This document shows positions 1-10,400 of a stretch of DNA of 64,000 nt, piece after piece. The notes under the pieces were generated by a model that worked only from the letters and a program-made list of their open reading frames with translations, did no database searches and had not been told where the DNA came from. The stretch is taken from assembly GCA_003247835.1 (NCBI GenBank), contig QJYB01000102.1, forward strand, positions 1 to 64,000, read 5' to 3'. A program made the translations under genes and the position numbers. Numbering within the stretch: the first letter of the stretch is position 1; every line of letters starts with the position of its first letter. This stretch comes from Gammaproteobacteria bacterium (GTDB lineage: Bacteria > Pseudomonadota > Gammaproteobacteria > Pseudomonadales > Azotimanducaceae).

Positions 1-2
1 TA

Positions 3-128
3 GGGCGCGATCTCGGCAAGCGCGAGCTGACTCCTGAGGAGGAGAAGGCCCGTCGGGAGCTGCTTTTCAACCAGACCAATGACAAGGTCCGCAAGGCCCG
101 GGAGGCGGCTGCGCGCGCGGCAACCTGA
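3..128 (+). CDS. C-terminal fragment of an unknown protein (truncated by window edge)
   Basis: An open frame enters from the left edge and ends at a TGA at 126-128, giving 41 residues. The peptide is strongly charged, rich in Arg, Lys, Glu and Ala, and reads as a helical tail (for example TPEEEKARREL). A well-spaced ribosome site for the next gene starts 35 bases later, so this probably is the 3' end of the upstream gene. No family can be recognised from such a short piece. Confidence 0.5.
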   Translation, partial: GRDLGKRELTPEEEKARRELLFNQTNDKVRKAREAAARAAT

Positions 129-174
129 GCCGGCGGCAGCAGGTACTACGCACCAGAAAAACAAGGAGACTCAC

Positions 175-354
175 ATGGGTATCGAAGTCGGTGGCATTGG
201 TGGACTCATCATCCTCATCCTCGACGTCTACGCGATCGTCAAGATCATCGGCAGCAGTGCCAGCACCGGCGCCAAGGTCGGCTGGACCGTTGCCGTGCTG
301 CTGCTGCCGATCCTCGGCGTCATTCTCTGGTTCCTGTTCGGCCCGAAGAGTTGA
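175..354 (+). CDS. Small PLDc_N-type two-helix membrane protein
   Basis: A 59-residue protein starting at ATG 175 behind a good AAGGAG site (about 162-168). It has two hydrophobic segments (about residues 8-26 and 36-55) separated by a short polar turn, and ends in WFLFGPKS. The pattern 'vGWtvavlllPilGvilWfLfGpk' is the signature of the phospholipase D N-terminal-like (PLDc_N) family of small inner-membrane proteins. Those occur as stand-alone proteins or fused to other domains and have no established activity. Its stop overlaps the next start by 4 bases (TTGA), so the two are probably translationally coupled. A longer in-frame start at 79 was not used because it has no ribosome site and adds a non-membrane, Arg-rich stretch. 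Confidence 0.8.
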   Translation: MGIEVGGIGGLIILILDVYAIVKIIGSSASTGAKVGWTVAVLLLPILGVILWFLFGPKS

Positions 355-827
355 CCGACGTCGACGTCGACGCCGAGGACGACGTCCAGTGGGCAGTCCC
401 CCACGGTCTGGCCATCGGCATGGTGCCGGACGCGCTTCCGGACGGCACGCCGGCCATGCGGCTACCCTACGGCGAGCACCTGATCGGTGATCCGGATACG
501 GGCGTGGTTCACGGCGGCGTGATCACGACGCTGCTGGATCAGACCTGCGGCATGGTGGCTCGTCCGCCGGATACCCCGCCGGGAGAATCTGCCATCGCGA
601 CCCTGGACCTGCGGATCGACTACATGGGGCCCGCAACACCGGGACGGGATCTCTGGGCGACAGGAGAGTGCTACAAGCGTACGCCGAATATCGCCTTCGT
701 GCGCGCCTGGGCGTTTCACGAGACGTCGGCCGATCCCGTGGCCACCTGTGTGGCGGCATTCATGCTGGGCACACCCAACACACCCCGGACCGCAGACGCC
801 GCCGATGCACCGCAGGGCGCGCCATGA
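351..827 (+). CDS. PaaI-family hotdog thioesterase (first of a pair)
   Basis: A 158-residue protein beginning at TTG 351, inside the stop of the preceding gene. It has the hotdog-fold pattern of the PaaI/YdiI acyl-CoA thioesterases: 'HLIGDPDTGVVHGGVITTLLDQTCG' in its two halves (about residues 43-67), with the HGG turn leading into the long central helix, then a beta strand 'LDLRIDYMGPATPG'. Such enzymes hydrolyse aryl- or acyl-CoA in the cytoplasm and free the CoA. The C-terminal 20 residues are a low-complexity Ala/Asp tail. Its end overlaps the next thioesterase by an ATGA, so the pair is likely one transcript and perhaps a heteromer. Substrate cannot be told. Confidence 0.8.
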   Translation: MTDVDVDAEDDVQWAVPHGLAIGMVPDALPDGTPAMRLPYGEHLIGDPDTGVVHGGVITTLLDQTCGMVARPPDTPPGESAIATLDLRIDYMGPATPGRDLWATGECYKRTPNIAFVRAWAFHETSADPVATCVAAFMLGTPNTPRTADAADAPQGAP

Positions 828-1261
828 AGCTGCTGCTCGAGCTTCGGGAGCGGGGCCAGGGCAAGGACATGGCCGCGGTCGTGGCGGCGATTCCGTATGC
901 GCGCTTTCTCGGTGTGGAGGTGCAGCAGCAGGGCAACGAGGTGATCACCGTGCTGCCGTTTACCGAAAAGCTCATCGGCAACCCGATTCTTCCGGCCATT
1001 CACGGAGGTGTGATCGGCGCGCTGCTGGAAATCACGGCCCTGCTGCAGGTTCTCTACGAGACTGCGAGCGAACGGCTGCCGAAAACCGTTGATGTGAACT
1101 TCGACTACCTGCGCTCGGGTCGTGCCGTGACCACCTACGGCCGGGCCATCGTCAATCGGCAAGGGCGTCGGGTCGCCAACGTCCGTTCCGAGATCTGGCA
1201 GGAGAGCCGAGACAGGCCCATTGCTCTCTCACAGGGCCACTATCTGCTGCAACCGCTCTAG
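824..1261 (+). CDS. PaaI-family hotdog thioesterase (second of a pair)
   Basis: A 145-residue hotdog thioesterase starting at ATG 824 in an ATGA overlap with its paralogue. The core 'LIGNPILPAIHGGVIGALLE' carries the same HGG turn at the start of the hotdog helix, and 'TVDVNFDYLRSG' is the family's third strand. A longer frame beginning at 668 exists, but it would run through the paralogue, so the coupled ATG was preferred. The tandem arrangement of two related thioesterases suggests either a heteromeric enzyme or duplicated specificity. Both are compatible with the heavy CoA-thioester metabolism encoded downstream. The gene is followed by a 182-base spacer before the autotransporter. Confidence 0.8.
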   Translation: MKLLLELRERGQGKDMAAVVAAIPYARFLGVEVQQQGNEVITVLPFTEKLIGNPILPAIHGGVIGALLEITALLQVLYETASERLPKTVDVNFDYLRSGRAVTTYGRAIVNRQGRRVANVRSEIWQESRDRPIALSQGHYLLQPL

Positions 1262-1299
1262 GCCTGTCCGCCAGGGGATCTCCGGTGGAGGCTCCGAGA

Positions 1300-1315
1300 C
1301 TAACATGCTTGTTAG
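1300..1315. promoter_or_regulatory. Inverted repeat CTAACA-N4-TGTTAG upstream of the autotransporter
   Basis: A perfect 6-base inverted repeat with a 4-base centre (CTAACATGCTTGTTAG) lies about 130 bases before the autotransporter start, in the 182-base gap 1262-1443. Size and symmetry are those of a TetR-type dimer operator, but no such regulator is encoded nearby. I could not find a convincing -35/-10 pair around it. The rest of the gap holds only the GGGGGA ribosome site near 1433. Confidence 0.35.
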
Positions 1316-1443
1316 GCATCGGGTTACATTTCTCTTACAGCACCGCGGCCTCAATTGACGACACTCGTTGGTTGGGACATCAATTGCCGGCCATTTTTAA
1401 CAGGTCCGGTCACGAAGGACGAAGTAGTCCTGGGGGGAGATTA

Positions 1444-4400
1444 ATGTTGGCGACTACGGCATCCCGTTTGATCGGGAGGCGGCCCCTTTCGCTCGTGTCG
1501 GGCATCTTCGCGACGTTCCTCGCCGGTTCGGCGATGGCGCTTCTGCCGACACCCGCAACCGTGGTCGGCGACGTTGTGACCCACCCGGTAACCGGCGTGG
1601 ATGCGACGGTGGTTGCGATCATGGACAACTCCGTGCTGACCGACAACGACGACGTGATCATGATCTACTACACGGTCGGCGATACGTTCGAAGATCCGAA
1701 TGATCCCAATGTCCCACCCGCCACGGTCACGATCACCAGCGTTGAGGTCAACGCCACCACGGGATATCCCGAGCGCTATACGCTCGACAGCGGCGATGTC
1801 ATCGAGGTCGCGCGCCCCGTTGACACGAGCGTTCCCCCTGGTGCCGAAGGAGCTCCGGGTGACCCCGGTGGCCCTATCGCGGTGCCGATTCCGGCGGGCA
1901 ACGTCGGCGTGATTGCGGTCAAGCTCGTCGGCTCGCGGGGTGCGGACGGCAACGACGGGTACGGCATCGAGATCTGTGATCCCACCGGCATCTTCGGTGG
2001 CTGCTTCATCATCGGCTACGGCGGCACCGCCGGCAGTAATGGCGGCACCGGGCCGACGGTCACCATCGACGTGGACACGTCCCACGGACCGATCACCTCG
2101 GTGAGCCCGGGACTGCCGGGCATCACGGGCTCTAGCATCGGCGGTGATGGCGGCACCGGCGGCGACGCCTACGGCAACTTCGACGGTCTTCCCGGCGGCG
2201 ACGCGGGCGCGGGTGGGACCGTCACAATCACCTCGGCTACCGATATCACCACCAGCGGCGTTCTCGCGCACGGCATCTTCGGGCAGAGTCGCAGCGGACT
2301 TGGCGGTAGCGGCGGCTCGGGTTACATACTGGGTGGCGGAGGCACCGGCGGCACTGCAGCCGCGGGTGGGACCGTTACGATCACCAACGATGGTGACATC
2401 ACCACGTTTGGCGCGGGTGCAAAGGGCATCTACGGCCAGAGCATGGGCGGTGCCGCAGGCAGTGGCGGAGACAGCTGGGGTATCGTCGGCTCGGGCGGCA
2501 GCTCGCGCGCCGGCGGCAACGGCGGCACGGTCACGGTCACCAACAACGGCTCGATCATCACCTCGGGACTCGCGGCGCACGGCATGCTCGCCCAGAGCGT
2601 GGGTGGCACCGGCGGCGATGGTGGCGATGCGGGCGGTGTGGTCTCCTTCGGCGGCAGTGGCAGCGCCGGCGGCAACGGCGGCACGGTGAACGGAAATCTC
2701 GGTGCAACGGGCAGCATCCGCACGCTGGGCCCCCTCGCGCACGGCATGTTCGTGCAGAGCGTGGGTGGTGGCGGCGGCGATGGCGGCACCGGGGGTGGCG
2801 TTGTCGCCTTCGGCGGGACGGGAACGGCCGGTGGCAACGGCGGCGCCGTCAACGTCACCACCCAGGCCGGAGGTCTGATCGTCACCGAAGGACCGTTTTC
2901 GGATGCCCTTGTGGCACAGAGTATCGGCGGCGGCGGCGGTGACGGCGGTACCAGTGGCGGTTACGTCGCGCTCGGCGGCGATGGCAGCGCGGCAGGTGTC
3001 GGCGGCACGGTGACCGTGATCAACGGCGCGGCACTGCGCACGACCAGCCTTCTCTCCACAGCATTGTTCGCTCAATCCGTGGGTGGGGGTGGCGGCACCG
3101 CGCGGGGTTCGGGGGGCGAGGTTGCGCTCGGCGGCGACGGCGGCAGCGGTGGCGCCGGCGGCGTCGTGAACGTCGTGAACTCGGGAAGGGTCCAGACCGA
3201 TGGGCCCGGCAGCAACGCCATCGTCGCCCAAAGCGTCGGCGGTGGTGGCGGCGCGGGTGGCGGCACCGGCGGCGTGGTGGCCCTCGGTGGCGGTGGTGGC
3301 TCGGGGGGTGCGGGCGGCAGTGTCTCTCTCGAGAATCACGGCCAGGTCACCACGCTCGGCGCCCTCGCCCGGGCACTGTACGCTCAGAGCGTGGGTGGCG
3401 GCGGCGGTTTCGGTGGCGACAGCGGCGGGCTCGTCGCGATCGGCGGAACGGGCAGCGGCACCAGCGCCGGCGGCACGGTGACGGTCACGAACAGCGGAGA
3501 GATCGACACCGGAGGCGCGCGCTCGCACGCGATTCAGGCGCAGAGCATCGGCGGCGGCGGCGGTGACGGCGGAACCACGGGTGGCGTGTTCTTCACACTC
3601 GGTGGCTCCGGCGGTGGCGGCGGCGATGGCGGTGCGGTCACGGTGAACAACAGCGGCAACCTCTCCACGACGGGTGACGACGCGCGCGGTGTGTTCGCGC
3701 AGTCCGTCGGTGGTGGTGGCGGTAACGGCGGCGGCAGCTTCTCGGGTTCGGCGTTTGCCGGTGTGGCAATCGGCGGCAGTGCGGCAGGCGGTGGCGATGG
3801 TGGCGTGGTCACCGTCAATTCCAGCGACTACACGCGTGAGGTCGACGGCGTTCCGATCATGGTCTCACCGCTCATCGAGACCGAGGGCGATCGGGCGAAT
3901 GGCATCTACGTGCAGTCGGTCGGCGGTGGCGGCGGTAATGGCGGGCTCGCGGTGCAGGTGACCGGGGGCGCGTTCGGTGCCGTTTCTGTCGCGGTGGGCG
4001 GAACGGGTGGTGGCGGCGGTGTGGGTGGCGCTGCGAATCTCAACGGCAACGCCACGGTCACCACAGTGGGCGAGGACGCGGATGGCGTCGTCGTGCAGTC
4101 CGTCGGTGGCGGCGGTGGCAGCGGCGGCGGCGCAATCTCGGTTGGTGTTGCGGGCGGACCCGGCGCGGGCTCCGTCGCAGTAGGGGTCGGTGGCAGCGGC
4201 GGCGACGGCGGTATCGGCGGCACCGTAACCACGAATGCTGGCGGTAACATCGTCACGACTGGGGACCTCTCGGAAGGCTTCATTGCTCAGTCCGTTGGCG
4301 GCGGTGGCGGCAAGGGTGGCTGGGTCGTGAATGCGAGTGTGGCCGGCAGTGCTGCGCTCAGTGTCGGCGTCGGCGTAGGTGTTGGCGGTACGGGCGGCGA

Positions 4401-7400
4401 CGGCGGTCAGGGGGGCACGGTAGACGCGACCTACGCGGGCGACGTCAGCACCTCCGGACTCAATGCGGATGCGTGGACAGCGCAGAGCGTCGGCGGTGGT
4501 GGTGGCCAGGGTGGGTTCAACGTATCCGGCGTGATTGCGGGCGGAACCGGAGTCAGCGCCGGCATCGCGGTCGGTGTCGGCGGCGCCGGTGGTGGAGGAG
4601 GTAACGGCTCGACAGTCATGGGCAACCTCACCGGGGACATCACCACGCAAGGCAATCTTTCCGACGGCATGGTGGTGCAGAGCAACGGTGGAGGTGGCGG
4701 TAGCGGCGGTTTCAATATCTCCGGAAACATCAGCGCCGGTTCCGGTGCAGGCGGTGTCTCGGTAGGTGTCGGCGGTGCGGGGGGCGATGGCGGTGACGGT
4801 GGTACTGCGAGCCTGACGTACGTCGGGAACGCGATCACGATGGGCGAAGACGCGGATGCCATCCTCGCGCAGAGCGCCGGTGGCGGCGGCGGCAAGGGCG
4901 CAATGAACGTTTCCGGAAGCATCGCCGGTTCTGCAAGTGCCGGTTTCGCCGGTAGCGTCGGCGTCGGTGGTGCGGGTGGCGGTGGCGGTGACGGCACATC
5001 CGTCACCAGCAGTGTCACGGGCACGGTGACGACCCACGGCCTCCGTTCTGACGGTGTGATCACTCAGAGCACGGGTGGTGGCGGCGGCAAGGGCGGCGTC
5101 AACGTCTCGGGGGGTGTGGCGATATCCAGCTCGGGTGGCGGCAGCCTGTCGATCGGCGTCGGAGGTGCCGGCGGCGACGGTGGCGACGGCGGCCTGGTGG
5201 ATGCGACCGTGAACGCCGACGTGGCGACCTTCGGCGACGACGCGGTGGGTGTGCTGTCCCAGAGCGTGGGCGGCGGTGGCGGCCGTGGTGCGCTCAACGT
5301 GTCGGGCGGTCTCGCCGGCTCGGCCACGGGAGCTGGTGCCGTGATGATCGGTTTCGGCGGCGCGGGTGGCGGTGGCGGTGATGCCGGAGCGGTCGAGAGC
5401 GACGTCACCGGCGACCTGGTCACGTGGGGCAGCCGGTCCGACGCGTTCGTCGCTCAGAGCAGCGGCGGTGGTGGTGGCCAGGGCGGCATGAACATCTCGG
5501 GCGGCGCGGCGGTCTCGAGCTCAGGGAGTGGCACGCTGGCGTTCGGTGTCGGCGGTGCGGGCGGTGACGGCGGTTCCGCGGGGATCGTCACCGCGACGAT
5601 GACCGGTGACGTGACCACGCATGGGCTTGCCGCTCGCGGGGTGGTCGCGCAGAGCTCAGGCGGTGGCGGCGGCAACGGAGGCATCAACGTCTCGGGGGGC
5701 GTGAGCTTCTCGGCGTCAGGACCCGCCGGTGGACTCTCGATCGGCGTCGGTGGCTTCGGCGGTGGTGGTGGTACGAGCGACACGGCCGATCTCACCGTGG
5801 CTGGCAACGTGTCCACCAACGGCTACGGTGCCGACGGCGTCTTCGTGCAGAGTGTGGGTGGCGGCGGTGGTAACGGTGCGCTGAACGTCTCGGGCAACGT
5901 CGGCCTGTCTGCGACCACGGCGGTACCCCTTTCCGTCGGCGTCGGCGGTTTCGGCGGCGGTGGTGGCAACGGGGGGGCTGCATTGCTCACACTCGTGGGC
6001 GACACGCGGACGACCGGGGCGAACACGGATGCCGTCACGATTCAGAGCGTCGGCGGTGGTGGCGGCAAGGGTGGCATCAACATCTCCGGAAATCTCGGCA
6101 TGAGCACGGGTGGCAGCGCGTTCGGCGCCTCGCTCGGTCTCGGCGGCTTCGGTGGTGGTGGCGGCGACGCCGGCAACGTGACGGCTTCGATCACGGGTGA
6201 CGTGGTGGCCACCGGGCTCACTTACGACCTGCTCGAGACCCTGGACGCGGATCTCCCGGAAAGCACGTGCGTGCAGTTTCCGCATATCTGCGAGGCGCTC
6301 ACGCGCGTCCGCTACGGCGGTTCCAACGCGATCATCGCGCAGAGCGTCGGCGGCTCGGGTGGAAACGGTGGCCTCAACGTGTCGGCCGGAATCAGCGGAG
6401 GGGCGTCGACGAGCGGCGCGTTCAATCTGGGTATCGGTGGTTTCGGCGGAGGCGGCGGTAATGCGGGCACCGTGAACCTTGTCGTGGATGCGGGCCGGGT
6501 CGAGGCGGTGGGCGATCTTCGCAACGCGGTCACGGCACAGAGTATCGGCGGCGGTGGTGGCAACGGCGCGCTCAACGTCTCAGGCGGGATCACGGGCAGC
6601 GGCCAGGTCACGCTCGGCGTCGGCGGGTTCGGCGGCGATGGCGGTTCGTCGAGCACGGTGATTGCGGATGTGTCGGGTGACATCATCGCGAACGGGGCGG
6701 GAGCGCGTGGTCTGCTCGCTCAGAGCGTCGGTGGTGGTGGGGGCAACGGCGGCATCAACATCAGCGGCGGCATCAACTATCAGGCACTGATCTTCGGCCT
6801 TGGTGGCTTCGGTGGCGCCGGCAACATCAGCGGTTCGGTGAGTGCCTCCCAGAGCGGTACCGTGTACGTGACCGGTCGTGATGCGATCGGTGTGCTCGCG
6901 CAGAGTGTTGCAGGCGGTGGTGGTGCGGGTGCCCTCAACGTTGCGGGTACGCTGGCGGCCGGTACCGGTTATGCGGGGGCGATCGGCATCGGTGGTACCG
7001 GCGGTGCCGGAGCGGATGCGGGTGCCGTCACGCTCACCAGCAACGGCGCCGTGACGGCAGACGGGCGCACGCTCGACATGGCTGGTGCTCCGGTGGCAAC
7101 GGATCCGGAAATCACGATCTACGAGGATCGGGCCAACGGCATCCTGGTGCAGAGCATCGGCGGCGGCGGTGGCGCCGGTGGCGCGAACGTATCAGGGGTG
7201 ATTGCGCCGGAGGCGACGCCGCTGGCGATGGGCGTCGGCGGCAAGGGCGGTGGCGGCGGCAACGCGGGCGCCGTGACGGTAACGCGTGGGAACGAATTCT
7301 CGTCGCTGCTTCACACCCTCGGCCACCAGTCGAATGGGCTCACGGTCCAGAGTATCGGTGGGGGTGGCGGCGACGCGGGCTGGAACTTCGTGACGTCGCT

Positions 7401-10400
7401 GAGCGGTCTCAGCGGTGCCGAGGCATTCGCGGGCAAGATCGCGATCGGCGGCGCCGGCGGTGATCCGGGTCACGGCAGCACGGTGACCGTGCGTCATACG
7501 GGTGATGTGCTCACCGAAGGTGAGCAGAGCAACGGGTTGCTCGCCCAGAGCATCGGCGGTGGTGGCGGCAATGCCGCCGTGAATCTCGGTCTCGGGCTGA
7601 ATCTGTCGGCCTCGGTCGTCGACGTTGCTATCGGCGGCGCGCCCGGCGACGGCGGCAATGGCGATATCGTCGACCTGGAGCACGACGGATCGATCACGAC
7701 GATGGGCGCGGACTCTACCGCGCTCTTTGCGCAGAGCGTCGGCGGCGGCGGCGGCAACGCGGCGCTCAGCACGTCGGTTTCGTTCAAGTCGAGCAACTCC
7801 TTCTCGATCGGACTTGGCCGTTACGGCGGGACAGGCGGGACAGGTGGAAACGTGATCGTCGATGCGGCGGGCAACCTGAGTACGTCGGGCGATCGTTCGG
7901 TGGGCATATTCGCGCAGAGCGTGGGCGGAGGCGGCGGTAAGAGTGGCTCTTTCTCGGTCGGTGCGAAAGGCACCTCGGGTGAAGGTGACACCGCCAGCGC
8001 CGCGAGCGGCAACCTGAGCGTCGGCCTCGAAGGCGGTTCGGGAAGCACGGCGGGCACGGTTGGCGTGGATACGCGAGCTACGATCACCACCCAGGGCAAG
8101 GACGCGCATGCGGTTCAGGCCCAGAGTGTCGGCGGCGGCGGTGGCGTCGGTGGCAGCGCGTTCAACCTCGTCTTTCTCGATGCGACGACGGCGCGTGTGG
8201 GCGTCGGCGGCACCGGCGGCACCGGTGGGGTCGGTGCGCTGGTCGACGTGCGCAATGACGGCACGCTCACGACCAGCGGCGAGACCGCACACGGTATCTA
8301 TGCGCAGAGTGTGGGTGGTGGCGGCGGCACGGGCGGTTCCGCCGTGCTGCTGAGTCTGCAGACCGCGGGCTCTTCGCCCAATGGCAGCAACAACATCGGC
8401 GTCAGCGTCGGCGGGGTGGGAGGCACCGGGGCGGACGGCGGCGAGGTCGTGGTCGACAACCAGGGCGTCGTCACGACGAACGGCCGTAAGTCGTACGGCA
8501 TCAACGCGCAGAGCAGCGGCGGCGGCGGCGGCGACGGGGGCTTGGTACTTGACGGCGCGCTCGCCTGGAAGACGGCGCCAACGGGGATCGGCGTGAACGT
8601 AGGGGGCAATGGCGGCACCGGTGGTGACGGCAGCACCGTGACCGTCACCAATTCCAACCAGATCACGACCACCGGACTCGATGCCATTGGCATTCATGCG
8701 CGCAGTGTGGGCGGCGGAGGCGGTGACGGCGGTCTCGTCGGGAACCTGGAAATCACCCGAGGCGTCTCCGGGTCGGAGTCGGGCAGCATCGGTGTGAACG
8801 TGGGTGGCCGCGGCGGTACCGGAGGTATTGGCGGTACGGTCGATGTCACCAATGACGCAGGTGGGATCATCACGACCCAGGGCGCAAACGCCTACGGTGT
8901 CTTCGCCCAGAGCGTGGGCGGTGGCGGCGGCAACGGCGGCGCGGTGGCTTCCCTCATTTTCGGGGGTGGTGGTGGCGGTGGCGAGGTCGTATCGCTCGGT
9001 GTGAACGTCGGCGGCACCGGCGGCTCGGGTGGCGTCGGCGGCATGGCAACGGTCAGCAACGACGGCACTATAGACACGTCCGGTGAGGCGGCTCACGGCA
9101 TCTTTGCCCAGAGCATTGGCGGCGGCGGTGGAAACGGGGGGCTTGCCGTCGCAGCCAACGGTCTGCTGCGTGCCAATGACGCCAGCGGTGCGCTCGCGGT
9201 TACCGTTGGCGGCTTCGGTGGCAGTGGTGGTGATGCCGGTCTGGTGACAGTCAACAACACCGGGTCCATTGTGACTCGTGGCGCGAATGCGCACGGCATC
9301 TTCGCTCAGAGCGTTGGTGAAGGTGGCGGTAACGCCAACGTGGGTCTGGGTTTGAGCAACACGGCAGGCGGTGTGCCGACGCTGATCGGCGATGCCATCT
9401 TCGGTCTCCTCGGCGCGACGGGGGCCAGCGGAGGCGCCGGTGGCACTGGTGGGGAGGTCGTCGTCAATCACAGTGGCGACATCACCGTCATGGGAGCGGG
9501 ATCTCAGGCCGTCAAGGCAGAGAGCATCAACGGCGGCGGTGGTGGTCTCGTACTCGACGTGAACGGACTGACGAATCTCTTCACGGACACCGACGATACC
9601 GTACCGGTTATCACGTTGAGGGCCGGTGGCGGTGACGTCATCGATACGAGCGCCGCGCGGGTCACCATCAACAACAGCGGTACCTATGGGGTTGCCGGGA
9701 ACAACGGTACCGGAATCGGAATTCAATCGGTCGGCGGTGGTGGCGGCACGCTGCTGGTCAATCTCGAGTTTGCTGACGATTACGGAAATGCAAGCAGCTT
9801 CGAAGCCGATCTTGGCGGCACGAACGGCGAGAACAACCTGGGGGGTGCCATCGACGGCACACACTCCGGCACGATCATCACCACCGGCACACACAGCATC
9901 GCCGGTGCGCTGCAGTCGATCGGCGGCGGTGGTGGCCGTGCGTTCCTGTCGGCGGAACCCGTTAGCGGAGCCCTGGGTATGCTGTCCCTGGGTCTGGGAG
10001 CGGACGGCGGCACGGGAAATCATGGCGGCGACGTCGTCCATGTTCAGACGGGTGATATCGCCACGGCAGGCGACAACTCGACGGGATTCCTGCTCCAGAG
10101 CATCGGTGCCGGCGGTGGAGAAATGCACGTTTCCGGAGCCAGCAGTGCCGGGGTTCTGCTCGGCGGACAGAACGGGGCGGCCGGAGACGGCGGTTCGGTC
10201 AGCCTGAACCTGACCGGCGGCCTCACCACGGCGGGCACGCGATCGCACGGCGTGGTGCTGCAGTCCGTAGGTGGCGGCGGCGGGATACTCTTCGCAGATG
10301 CAGGCACGCAGGTCACTGCCGGTCTGTCTTCGGACAATGTCGGTGACGGCGGCGCGATCGACTTCTCGCTGCATGGTGACATCCTGACGCTCGGCGTAGA

